This document shows positions 22,333 through 34,439 of a stretch of 64,000 bases of DNA, one piece after another. The position numbers and the translations under genes are program-made. How positions within the stretch are numbered: position 1 is the first letter of the stretch; each line of letters starts with the position of its first letter. This stretch comes from Symbiodinium natans (taxonomy: Eukaryota > Sar > Dinophyceae > Suessiales > Symbiodiniaceae): NCBI GenBank assembly GCA_905221605.1, contig CAJNDS010001291.1, positions 388,811 to 452,810 of the forward strand, in the 5' to 3' direction. The notes under the pieces are model-generated. The model ran no database searches. It saw only the letters and a list, made by a program, of their open reading frames with translations, and was not told the origin of the DNA.

Positions 22333-25300
22333 ATGTCTTCATTTGCCTTCTCATCTGGGCGCAGGCAAGGGATGCTCCGCGGGATCATTGAGGACACTTA
22401 CCGACGACACACCGGAGCAGGTAAGCTGCCCGCCTCTGACACCACTGTCAAGATAGAGACCCCAGTCAAAGAGCAAGTGAAGTGGATTTTTTCGGAGTGG
22501 GATTTGAATGACGACGGGCAAGTCACCAAAGCGGAGTTCAAAGACAGCCTCACAGCACTGTGCGACCAGATGTCGCCAGAGGACGTGGAGGCAGTCGTAG
22601 AGGTCGTGGACAAGAACAAAGACGGCAATGTGGATGTCGAGGAATTCTTGGAATGGGTTTTCTCTGGGGCTGATCACACGGAGAAAGTCCTCGCCGAGAC
22701 AGCAGCGCCGTCTCCCCCTGAGGCAGCGCAGGTGCCAGTAGAGGATACTGCTGCATCTGCTGCGCCCTCTCCTGCACCCGACGCAGAGGCGCCCAAGGCT
22801 GGAGAGCCAGACGCAACGCCTTTGCCGACACCGCCCGCAGAGCAGCCTACAGAGCCGCCCGCAGAACCACCTACAGAACCTCCTGCACCAGCGACGGCGG
22901 AGACCGCGGCAACGCATGAGCCCACATCAATGTCTGCCGCCACGCCAAGTGAAACTGTTACAAAGGCGGATGCTCCTGGCGAGCCCCCTGTTCCTACAGC
23001 TGCGGTTCCGAGCCTGGGTTGCACCAGAAAGCTTTCAGTTCTTTCCGCATGGTCCGCACAGGCCTTCAGCATCATTATGCATCATTCATCACAAGACCAT
23101 AATTAGATGCAATGTCGGGAGAAGTTTTATGGGCAGTGGTTCCCGGGATTTGTGAGGTGTCTCTACGCTGTGCAGCCGGGCCAGCTGTTCACCTGGGGAC
23201 GCGGAAGTGATGGGCAACTGGGGCAAGACAAGATGCGATTTCCTTCTGTGAACTGTGCTCTACCCTACCCTGTGCCGCGGATGAGCCAGGCCGCTGCCTT
23301 TTGTTGCCGCATTGCTGATTCCAGTCGCATCATGTCGCATCCAACGTGCATTCTCATTCTTTAGCATTTTGCAATTCCTGGTATGTCGCTAGATGCTTGA
23401 ATCGCACATACAGCACTTAACCGAATCAAATTCAGTTAAGACCCTACAGGTAGGGTTTGATAACGCATCGATCCTGACTGTGAAACGAATCTTTGACGGA
23501 ACTGGTGACATTTACTTCCAGATCCCATTAATACAAACTGAGTGCATCTTAACGCAAGCCTTTTCATATGAATCAAATCAACTTTAGCTTTAAATAGGAC
23601 ACCACGGAATACGACTTGAACAGCAGTCACTTTTTTGGCTCATATGATGCGCGGTCTTTGTGCGTGATGAGCGTGTAAGCATGAGCAGCACGCGTTGGGT
23701 ACCCTTCTCCCAAACCCACTAATTACGGCAGACCTTGTTAACGAGTGCCACGTGGCATGCGAAGAAATCTTACACCCTATGCATATCCTGGCTCCAAGTT
23801 GCGAGAGCCGAAAGCCCTGAGCACCTGCGACCTCCGAACCTCAACTCATCGAGATCTCCAACTCGGGCAGGTGGTTCACATCTCATGCGGCGGAGGTCAA
23901 CAAGGTGGGCTGCCGGCTAAACCCAACATACAGCAAGCAAGAAATCCTCGAAAAAGGCCCTAAGCCCATCTTGGGTTTCAAGGTTTTGAGGCTTCGGGCT
24001 TGGCTCCTCAGGTTCCACGGTTCCACCAAAAAGCTCACATGACTTAGTCCTTTTGAAATCTTTGAAGATCTTTGAAGTGTAGACCCGCCAGGTGTGTCAA
24101 GCATGATCCAATGACGTCCCATGCAAGGTTGCACTGGTGCAGTGACAGCGGAGGGGATGCTCTACACTTTTGGCAACAACTGGAAGGGACGCTTTGAAGG
24201 ATTTATGGCGATTTGGATTAGCGCTTTGCGCCATTCCTCCGCCTCACACTTCGACCCACTGTGACTCTTCATCAATCTTGGGTGCATTTTATGGGGGTGT
24301 GTCGTGTCCTGCATTCTGTGAGAGGGCAGATCAGGGGTTCTTCATTCCGATTCCGATGGGGCGAGAGCATGCCAGAAGCCGCCACGCCCACAAACCCGGC
24401 ACGCCCCGTACGGCAAAAAGACAGAGTATGCAGCCGTCGAAGGAACTCTGAGACACCACAGGTAAACGAAGACAACAGCTCGAACCCTACAACCCAGCCC
24501 TTGCCTGCAAAATTCTGAACCACCTTCTTAGGACGCCTTGGTCATGGCGAAGGGCCGAACGTTGCTGAGCCACGAAGCGACTGGGCTGCGTGTCATGGGG
24601 CCAGTTGGCGCGCTTGCCGTTTGTCAATTGTTTCTTCGTGGCAGCTGCTGTAGGGGGGAAGCCTTGGTGCAAGAGGGTTTAGTTCGAGGGGTTCAAGGCG
24701 GACTACAGCTTGAAGCCTAGACACCGAGAGACAGCGAGCGAGAGAGCGAGAGGGAGAGAGGGGGAGAGAGGGAGAGAGAGTGCAGGGCAAGTCAAGCAGG
24801 ATCCTCGGACGTGCACACCCTTCGGGGCAGCCCCGAGAGGGGGGGGCTATGCCGTCTAAGCGTGTGGAGAGAGAGACAGAGAGAGAGCGAGAGTGCAGAA
24901 GAAGAAGAAGAAGAAGAAGAAGAAGAAGAAGAAGAAGAAGAAGAAGAATAAGAGGAAGAGGAAGAAGAAGAAACGAAGAAGGAGAGAGCAAGCGAGCGAG
25001 CCTCGCATTCGGGCGGCTAGGGGGGGGGCGGGGGGTGTGGGGGGCATGAGCACTGGAAATAAGGAAGAGAGAGAGATAGAGAGGCGGGCCCCCGTGCCTG
25101 CAAGCCCCCCCCCAAGAAGGAAGGAAAGAAAGAAAGAGAGACATGAGGGGATGTCTTTTCATGCAGAGACACTGTTGTGGAAGCTCGCCCCGCAATTGAC
25201 CACTGGATGCGCAGGGGTCGAAGCCCTGGCATCGGAGCGGGTGGTGATGGCAGCCCCTTGGTCTCCCTTGATTTTGTGCTCTTCCGGAACTCGGAGCCTA

Positions 25301-28300
25301 AAGCGGGCTGAGCATGGTTGAGGGCACTTGAGGAGGGTCTAGCTGGGTCCCGACTCAACTCCTGAGCCCTTCGTCCCTGAACTCAATGATCCCGTCTTAG
25401 CTGTTGGGTGCAGCCTGGGTCTGAGACCCGCAGGGCTTGGCTGGAGGAGGATGTAGGTCTGTAGAGTACACAGGCTTCGGCTTGTGTGGTCGGAAGTTGC
25501 ACGGGCTTCCTGGCCGAGCTCCACCTTTACCTGCCTTTGTTTAGAGTACTGGTGCCAAGTGATTTGCAGATTATCGACCAAATTGCCCATGGCTTCGGCC
25601 GCAGCAGTGCTTTGGTCATGGCAACACTGAACTAAGCGTACCAGATCCCCGACAACCCTCCCGCCCTGGCCCGAAAGCACGGTAGCTTTCGGATGCGAGG
25701 CTTTCGGAAACGACCACGGGGCCGCCGTGCTCGGAGCCTTTTTTAAGACAACCTCTTAAGCCTAAAGCCCCGTGAACTTTGCAGGACGGTCGGGGATTGA
25801 TTTCTAGCCGCCTTCCTGTGGGGCCTTTCGGGTGGCGTTAACCAGTCCGCGCCGGTTCGGGGAGCAGTTTGCACAGCACGTTTCCAGGTTTGGGGTATAG
25901 AGGGTCTGTTCAAGTTACTTGAGGAGATGGGCGAGTCTATCTCTGGGGCAGCAACCGCAACGGACAGCTGCTTGGAGCGCGGAAATTCGAAGTTGTTTGG
26001 TGGGTTGCGAAGCCAAGCGTGTCCAGAATGCTCCTATAGAATAGAAATTTAGCAAGTTTAGCATCACCCATTGGCTTTGATTTCTAGAACGCCAGTGGCC
26101 TCACCAAACGAATGTCAATGTTCGCAGAAGGTCTTGGTGTTCATGCAAACACTTCATCAGAATCACAGTTCTTCGGCCGGGAACATTGCGTGTGGAGAGG
26201 GGGTAAAATTAACGCTGTCGCCCGTAATTGTCCCATTTGCCCCACTTCACTTCTGTGTCAAAGCCGAACTCGACAAGGGGGGAAAGCCGGGAAGGCTGGA
26301 GCAAGCGGGGCCGCAGGGCAAGCGGGTCAAGTGGGGCAAGTGTGCGCGACGATTTACCGGCCCGCGCTAAAGAAACACACTCATCAGATCAAGTGAAGTC
26401 ACTGCATCCAGTCCGCAGTCCACAAGGCCCTTTCGAACTCAAGATTGAAGAGCTCCAGTGCTCTTTTGTGCTCTTCAGCTTGCTCTGCCTCCAGCTCGTA
26501 AATCTACCTGGCCGGCGAGCAAAGGATACACCCCAAAACACAGCCAGAAGCTCTGCATTTCCGATCAATAGCTGAAGACAGCTTGCCGTGCAAGGCTTGG
26601 CCGAGGGCATGCCGACAAGGCTTCGAGGGTGAGCCAACGGACATCCCAAGTGAGAGCTCGTCAGGTCAAGATGCTCTGCAGGTTGCCACAAGCTACCAAA
26701 GCTAGCTTTTAAGCAAGTTTTGTGTATGTCTAGAATCTGAATGTCGAGGCCGATGCAAAGCCACAGCAAATTGTGCTGCCCGCGGCCGCGGTGCAGATTG
26801 ACTGTGAGGACCAGCGCCTCGCCTGGATTCGTCGTGTCACCTTCCATCTTAAGACCATCAAAAACACCGCAGCTGCCTTTAAGGAGGCTTCTTTCCTGAC
26901 TTTTTTTGTGCAAGGTACTCGGCTGCCGTGCTCGCGGATGGGAGGCTCTTCACCTGGGGCAGCAACGGCCATGGCAGGCAGTCATCGTGCGTGGAGATTT
27001 TGGGTGCTTCATACAAGGAGTGACCACTGAGCTCATGTTTAGGACCATAGGCCATAGGCTGGTGACCCAGACCGTCGACCGGTGCTCCATCTTCAGGCTG
27101 GGCCATGGAACAGCCGCGCCAGAGCCTCACAGGACCGTTCAGGTTTAATCCTTTGACTTGATGGCGTTTGCCGGCGCCTTCCGTAACACAAAAACGTTGT
27201 TGAAAATCCGACTGCCGCTCCCACCCTCGAGAATCAAGACGGCACGCACACATGCCCAGCATTGCCAACGAACTCAAGATAAACGGAATGTCAAATCCCC
27301 TATTAGACATGTTGCGCTCGACTAGCCACGTGCGGAAAGGAAACTAGTTGCATTTTCGAAGATGCCTGCAAAGCGGGCAGGGTCCCACAATCCTAGTGAC
27401 ACCTTGGATTTGAACCACACTCCGACTCGAAACTCGGCTCCAGATTCGAAAGTCCGGTATCCTTATAGCTACATGCCCATCCCTTGTGACCTCGAATAGC
27501 GCTTGAACCAGAGCTTTGAGAGACCCGGCGTGCTGTTCCTCCTTCATCTTTTCATATCTTTTCTCCACACTGCAAGGTCAACGCCCACGCCGACACCGAC
27601 CGAAGTTGCTGCCAGCGGTGTGAGCTTTGTCTCGGCAACCAGGCGTAGGAAGGGGCCGCAGGTGTAGGAACCACGCTGTGAGCTTCCGAGTACATGGCTC
27701 GTAGGTTAATTGCCTTGAAATTCCAAGTACTCTTCCGCAGTCAGCAAAAACCCTGAGCCCTGAAGCCCTGAACCCTGAACTGACTTGAGCTAGCACACCC
27801 TCTCCATGTTTTGACCACCTATATTGTTCTGAAGTGCTACCCTGCATTGTGGCGACTTCAGCTTGGCGGCCCGAGCCTCTGAGAAGTGGATGCCAACCTG
27901 AAGCTTTCATTCGAAAGCTCCCGAAGCTCCAGCAGCCCAGAGCCGAGCCAGTCCCAATGTCTGACTGCTCACGTATTTTTCTAGGGGGAACCTTGAGCCA
28001 AAACTCCTTCGATGTGCCGCAAAAGACATGAGGTAAACCTTGGCTCACTCTATGCTGGGGCAGTTGGCAGCAATGGCGAACTGCTGATGTGGGGTTGCTT
28101 GAACAAGTTACTGTGTGTGTGTGTGTGCAGGACCAGCGCAGGACTTATCGAATTCGTTCAGGCTAACCCGAAGACAAGCTGTCAACGGACATACCTCTTT
28201 CATCCCGCACTTCAGATTATAGTAACCTGTGTGTAGGTGGGTTCTCGGGCAGGTTTGAAGGACAACTGGAGGCAGGATTCGGGTACATACTTACCTTAAT

Positions 28301-31300
28301 CGTATGCTGACTTTGCCAATGGCCTATGCATAAATTAGGTATACAGGCTCGGCTCGACAAACTCATCAGTGTCAAGTCCTCTCTTTGAAGCTCCGAAGTC
28401 CCCCGACGGTGCAGCCGAATCTCTACTCCGAGCGTCAAAGGCTACGGCGGCCATGGCAACCTCGGCCTCGGGGACCGGGCGTCTCGCTCATCGCCGACGG
28501 TCGTGGACTTGCCCGAGCCAGCGAGGTGGGCCACAGAGGAGGGGGGGGGGGGGTGTTCCAAAAGAATTGAAGAGTTGTAGGGTTTCAGAAGCTCGCCGAA
28601 AGCATGAGAGAGCCAAATCCCAAGCAATCCCAACGGCAAAGGCAAGTGGCTTGCACCGGAGACTTGGCAGGCATGCTGGGATTTGGTACAGGTGCCTGGC
28701 TGAGGCCAAACACGTGCAGCTTTGGGCTGCGGTGCGCAGAACTATAAGCTTTTAATTTTTGTGAACCGTGAATCCTCCCGAATCCTTCGGCCCCAAAGTT
28801 GCGCAATGATGCCTACGTATGCCTATCGCAAGTTGCACATAGGCGGAAAGAACACACCAGAGAGCAAAGAGGGCACAGGCATGGTGAAGGGGGGTGTGGA
28901 TCACGAGTCGAGCGCCTTCGGAATCATTTTCAATCCCAGTTACAGAGATTGAGAGAGAACTGGGGTTTAAATGGGAATGGGCTCGCATGGTTTGTTTCAG
29001 AGGACCGGGGGTTCGTAGAGGTGTCGTTCGTCGAGTAGCGCAGATGATCTTCTCGACGAGACCAAACAAAGCGTACAAGTCCCCAAAAGCGAGCAGAGAC
29101 CCCCCACCCCGCCCAACAAAAGACATAGTCCTAACTCCCCCAAGGGCACCCACCCCCATCTGAGGTGGGCAGGAGGGCTGCAAGTGTGGACTCTCGGTGG
29201 ATCTTCAAGATGCATGTTTCAGTTATTCAGCTATGTGCTGCTGTATTTGTTTGGCCTTCTGGCTGTTGCCTTGGCTTCAACCAAGACGCAGAAGTTGCAG
29301 GGTTTACGGCGTTTGCGGCTGTTTGCAAAGAGCTGCTAAGGACTAAACCCCACCCAGGGCGGCCAAGAAGGGCCACACACGGTGACTCGGCCGCCTTTTG
29401 ACGGATCTGCCAAGTGGGAGTGATTCAAACACCTGGCCTTCGGTTTTCTCCAGGGGCTTGGGAGCCAAGGGCCATACACGACAGATCACGACAGTGCCAT
29501 CCCAGAAGGCACAGAAGTGCAAAGCATTAGAAAGCAGGGATGCCCCGAGCAACCAAGGTGGTGGTCGCCGCTTCTGGCCGCTGGCCCAGGGAATGCTGTC
29601 CAGCTCAGATTGAAGTTTATGGGTGTTGTAGACGGGAGGCTTCTTAGGCGGGGTAGGGATCTGCGGCTCTGGGTAGGATCATGGGGATGGTAACGATGGG
29701 CGGTCTGCAAGGCTGTGTCGGTCGAGGTCGTGAACTTGCCTCGGTTTTCATGCACTGAGAGTGTGCAGGCAGTGTTTGTACATGTGAAAACCAGGTGCGA
29801 TCTACACCATGGGCACCTGCCACAAGGGCCTCCTCGCCAACCTGGGCAGCAAAGACGGCGCTTTTGGAAAGTGCGCGTGGACAGAACACTGGGGCTAAGT
29901 CTAGGAGAATTCGGGAAGCGTGCGCCTGATGTGTGCTTGCCTTCTCCTGATCAAGAGGCCTTGGGATGAGCTGAAGCCCTACCGCGTGGGCGGGCAACTA
30001 CGGAACGGCTCTGAGGAGCTTGGAGTGTTGATGATTCGTGAGTTCCTGCCTTAGACATGTTCAGAGCTTGCAGCCAAGTGTGCTAGCCGCTCTTGATGCC
30101 CAACCCTCGTCACATGAGGGTCTGAGAGACTGTGGGCACCTGCTATGGACGGCAATGCTTTGCGTGATCGAGCCGGGCAGGATCCGCCAATGTCCCCGCT
30201 GGCCGTGTCACTGGGCCTGTAGTCGGGAAGGAGACATGGAAGCTTCAGTGGATTAATAAGGCTGTCACATGCAGCCCACATGTGTTGTTATTCAATCTGC
30301 TACACATTGCAGAAAGCCGCAGCCTTTCAGTAAGCATCATGATACCAGCTGGCGCTGCAGAAACACTTATCGTAGAAACAGTTTGTGGCTTAGGATGCGT
30401 GCGCGTTTAAAGTGCCCCTGCTCACGACCCAGATGGCCGCCACCCTATGACGCCATTGGGCCTGTCACGAGCGCAGTTTCGGCCCACATCCATGCGGCGG
30501 CCCGGCAGCCTCAAGCACTTGCTTCGCGATGTTCTGCGGCTTTGTCATATGAAGCAAATGGCTTTGCAGTGAAAGTGGTATATGACAGCAGGTGTAGCTG
30601 TAGCCGTTGCTCCTAAGCCTCAGTTTATAATGAGAAGTAGACCAGAAGCCAATGTCAAACTCTGATAGCTTTCAGTGTGGGCGGCTCACCTGGCTCCAAC
30701 CTGCAGTCACCGACCAAGCATGTGCGTGTCTGCCGCACAGTTGGTTTGACCCTGAACACCCTGAAGCCTCGGGATTGCTTTGACTTTCCCAAAACTGCGG
30801 TGCTTAGGCTAACGTGCTTCCTGCCACATGTGTAGCCGGTACCAAAATCTTTCGGTTTTCCTGACGCACCGACCAGCCTCGTTACAATATAATATTCCCT
30901 GTAGCCGCCGGCTGCTTTGCAAAACTTGCAAGCCAGAAGTTAGCTCCAATCTGACAAGTCAACTGGCCCATTCCTTGTCCAGGCTGTGGTGTGCGCTGAT
31001 GGCAAAGCTTGGGCCGCTTGGCAGAAGCTCTCAAACTCTGCTTGTGAGGGGCTGAAACGAAGCAGCTAGAGATCCACCATGATCCACCCTAGATTCCTAG
31101 ATCCGCCGATTTTAAAGGTCAAGGCCCCACTCGCCTTTCAACCCTCACGTATCCAAAGACCCCAAAGGCCTGGGGCTGCGGCAGCAACGATGGCCGCTGC
31201 GGGGTGGAGCGCTACCTCAACAAGAAGGGTGAGGGGAAACCCCCCGAGGCCCCGGGCAGTTCCGGAAGTTCGAGTGACAGCTTGTACTCTAAATTGCATG

Positions 31301-32030
31301 GCACAGGGAATCCTGAAAGACCCACCTTCAACCATTTATGAGTTGATCACACGGGTCAATATGCCTAGTCCGAGAGCTCGGCTACAAGTCTGGCTTGGGC
31401 TGTGTTTGGGTGGCCGTGTTGGACTCGGCCGTAGTTGCTGACGCAGGCAGGCATGGAATGCCTTTTCGGGGCTTGTCCGTGAACCGCCTAAGCATCCCCT
31501 TGCATTCCTTACCCACTTCTGCCCATGTCGAGGTGGACATGATGAAATGCTACATGATGGGACCGCACCGCATTGGCCGCTAGCCTTTCCATTATTGTCA
31601 TTCGACGGAACGAGAGAAAGCGTGACCATCGAGTCTACTCTCAGTACATCGTGTTTCTTTTGCATGGCCTCCTCGGATGCCATCATCCCTATCCATTTGA
31701 CGAGCTACTTTGCTTATTCTCCACGACGGGTTTGGGTGCAGCTATATTTTGGAGGTCCATACGGAGCAATCAGTAGGTACTCGTAGCATCCGAGTGGGGG
31801 CAGTACTAAAAAAGGCCTTTGTCTACTACACCGTTCCGAACAGGCAAAACCTTCACATCGGCAGCTGAAGGGCTCCTTAGTCCAATACCCTCCTGCAAAG
31901 CCTCAAAGCCACCTCAGGCGTTGCTCGGCCGCTGTACTGGAAGCATCCGAGTCTTCAGGGCATGCGAGTGCTGATGTTGGCGACTGGCCGTAACCACATG
32001 GCTTGCATTGCGGTTCCAGCGGGGGAATAG
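22333..32030 (+). CDS. EF-hand protein with a C-terminal RCC1-repeat domain
   Basis: Exons: 22333-23004, 23176-23271, 23871-23904, 24128-24187, 24532 to about 24595, about 25678-25733, 25924-25991, 26734-26813, 26915-26980, 27577-27619, 28033-28093, 28441-28525, 29795-29870, 29958 to about 30005, about 30445-30500, 30983-31006, 31168-31228, about 31531-31578, 31918-32030 (TAG). Residues about 55-115 carry two EF-hand loops (DLNDDGQVTKAE and DKNKDGNVDVEE), which should bind Ca2+. A Pro/Ala/Glu-rich linker follows to residue 224. RCC1 units then recur, each with a G-x-(L/V)-(F/Y)-x-W-G core: GQLFTWGRGSDGQLG, GMLYTFGNNWKGRLGHG, GRVYLWGSNRNGQL, GRLFTWGSNGHG, GELLMWGYGGHGNLGLGD, AWGCGSNDGRCG. The C-terminus is LATGRNHMACIAVPAGE. 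RCC1 domains are seven-bladed propellers that bind proteins or chromatin or act as GTPase exchange factors; the partner here is unknown. An exon between 28525 and 29795 is still missing. ATG 22333 could also lie inside an exon. Confidence 0.88.
24727..24986. repeat. GA-tract element, copy 2, with GAA expansion
   Basis: GA tract, then a core at about 24800-24868 (CCTCGGACGTGCACACCCTT, then GGGGCAGCCCC and a G-run) leading into TAAGCGTGTGG and a second GA tract, then about 16 GAA units (24897-24948) with AGG variants. It lies in the intron between RCC1-gene exons 24532 and 25678. Strongly related to the block at 43196-43500 and more loosely to 1665-1858. Confidence 0.75.
25064..25145. repeat. 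Further purine tracts (GAGA, AAAG)
   Basis: GAGAGATAGAGAGG and GAAAGAAAGAAAGAGAG words around a C-run. It continues the low-complexity area in the same intron. Confidence 0.7.
28107..28128. repeat. Short GT repeat in intron
   Basis: About nine GT units, shortly after the donor of RCC1-gene exon 28033-28093. Confidence 0.8.
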
Positions 32031-34153
32031 GACGGACATACTATACTCGGACTACCAAGGGCTCGAATCGATCAGAGGTTCACTAAGCGGGGCTAGTTGT
32101 GGCACTTGAAGAGGTTCGTGGTTAGGCTGGAACAGGCTCCTCTCAGCTCCCCAGCCGCAAGCAGCCTACTCTCTCACCTGGCTTTCTGCATAGTGCGTGT
32201 ACAGCAGGTAGTCCTTCAAAATGAAGGCGCTCCCGTCGCTTTATGCATGAACAGCGCGAAGAACGTGAGAGCTGTTGGATCTGCTTGTGAACCCTCACGC
32301 TGCGCCCGATCGAGTCGAAACTGTGCATGTGGAAGTAATTCAGCCTGGTGTGACTGGAGCTCTTGTCAGGGGTGGTGCTTAAGCCATGTGCTATAAATTC
32401 AGCTTGGAAACTGAAATGCTTGCCAGAGGTATTCTATTTGCCCGAAAGGGCAACATCGAAGGTCAGCATGTTCTAACTATTACCTACTCTCATTGATTTC
32501 AGCTTGGAGTAGTTCTTGGCACTTCATGCAATTCGAGTATCGCAGGTTCAGGCCTTGAGTAGAACAGGCACTGAAAGAAGGACAAATGCATGATTTCGTG
32601 TCGCCGAGTAAGACGTGAAGGGCTTTTGTCGGGCGAGTAGCAGCTGCATGGTGCAGGTACCATGCTGCCATAGCTTGAGCTATCAAGAGCTTTGCCCACT
32701 CCGTTTTCCTCCATGTCGCCAGGAAAAAGGAAGTGTCTCACCTGCTTACCTGTGCTTCTGCAAAAAGCCATGGTGTCCCAATGCGACTCTCTGCGATGCA
32801 CGTCCATCATCAGCCGACAACCATGACTGATGACTGCCTAGTCTGCCAATACCACTACTTCTACTCTTCCTTTCTACGGGCATCCTCGTCTTAGCGATAT
32901 ACCTGAAGCCTACCTTCCTAAGCCTGTAACATCTTGACCTTGGAGGTCGTTGGCGTGGCCGCCAACCTATCCGTCAAACTGGCAGCCCCAGAAGGCCCCG
33001 AAGATCCGGGCCCACAGGGCTCATGATTGGTTGTGTGACACATTGGGATCAGCATGTGTCATGCAGACCAGGCGCCCAAACAATCAAGCAGGCAAATTTT
33101 CGTTCACAAGTGACTCCTGAAACTCAAGATCTTCTGAAGTCCGTCTCAGTTTCTTGGGGATTGGGCATGTAGCTTGGTGGCGTGATTGCTGCTGTCCGTG
33201 AGTCTACACAGTACATGTCTAGGTTCCCTTTGCTGGAGGTCTTAGTCTTGAAGCCTCACGATGTGGACCACCAGCAATGGTGGGCGCGGGGCCTGGAACT
33301 TTCCAGATCTGGGCACTCGAAGGCAAACGGCTTTCGACCTTAAAGCTTGGAAGTCAGCTCTTCACCCACGACCCTGATAGTTCAAAGGTAAAAGAGTTGC
33401 CTTGCAGCAGGCATTCAAATCCTTGCATGGACTATCATGGGTTTGGACAGTTTGCAACGAGCCTCTGTAGGCCGGTAGCCTCGAGATGGATTTTTTTTGC
33501 GAGATCAGGCGAAGGGATGCTCAGAGTTTCTGGGGCCACGTAGCGGCAACAGAACTTTCTGTGACATGCAGTGTGTTTTCAGCGGCTACGTGCCCCAAGG
33601 ATGTACCAGAAGGCTTTAGGCTTTCTAGTTCAGGGCTACTTATGGGAACGAAAGCTGAAGATTCGAAACGTCCAAGGCGCCTCCTTTGACTCGGGATGCG
33701 CAGTGCAGCTCCCGCCTGCTAGGCGCTTGCCAGTTGCCGTGTACCATGATGTATGCGCTTTTGCGGCGCAGGGTCTTGTCCATCTCGTGTTGAAGGTTAG
33801 GACGGTCCACAGCCCAGAGCAAACAGTGAGTTCAAAGCTCCAACGCTGCATGCTCCGCGCCGAATGCCCTTCTGAACGTGTTTCCGCTTATGCGATGTCG
33901 TGCGAGGGTCCGGTCCGTCTCTCATCTCCTCCACCAAAGCTTTTTTGAAGTCGCGCTGGGTAGAGTCCTGTAGTCATAAAAAAGAGGGTGTGCTTTTCAT
34001 GTTTGCATGGTTGCATGAGTTTTGCGTATGTGCCCGCCCAGTGCTAAGCGGTGCGACGATGCATCGACAACCCAAATGAGCTTACATCCACATGCAGAGC
34101 TCAACAACTTCCTCCGCTGCCAGGTTACCGTTCAGATGCTATACTATACATGT

Positions 34154-34190
34154 ATACATATATATATATATATTAAAACATATATGTTTA
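34154..34190. repeat. TA-rich microsatellite
   Basis: ATACATATATATATATATAT-type sequence, AT-rich for about 60 bp. A TATA-box reading is not supported, as several similar tracts occur in the window. Confidence 0.8.
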
Positions 34191-34258
34191 TGTTTGCATA
34201 TTTGTTCTATTTGTAGAAATCCCTACATGCAATATATGTATACTGTAGTTGTTTTTTG

Positions 34259-34437
34259 CCCCACCCCCCCCCCCACCCCCCCCCCCCCCACCCCCCCCCC
34301 CCCACCCCCCCCCACCCCCCCCACCCCCCCCCCCACCCCCCCCCACCCCCCCCCCCACCCCCACCCCCGCCCACCCCCCACCCCCCCCCCCCATCCCCCC
34401 CCCCATCCCCCCCCCACCCCCTCCCCTCCCCCCCAAC
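34259..34437. repeat. C-run array (CnA), about 180 bp
   Basis: Runs of 4-15 C separated by single A, T or G bases. The minus strand holds the matching G-runs and could form G-quadruplexes. Pro-rich and Gly-rich open frames read across it are products of composition, not genes. Confidence 0.95.
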
Positions 34438-34439
34438 CC

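Larger units (their letters stand above)
32031..34439. other. Between genes; weak exon candidates
   Basis: Two + strand stretches may be exons: about 32209-32330 (VVLQNEGAPVALCMNSAKNV) and about 33800-33890 (TVHSPEQTVSSKLQRCMLRA). Neither has solved borders. The rest shows stops in all frames and no repeat up to the TA tract at 34154. Confidence 0.3.

Noticed and set aside
24593-25195. 200-codon minus-strand open frame rich in Leu and Ser
   Set aside because: It is translated from GA and GAA microsatellites.
34154-34190. TATATATA as a promoter TATA box
   Set aside because: It is one of several TA microsatellites. Dinoflagellate promoters lack a classic TATA box and no start site can be placed here.
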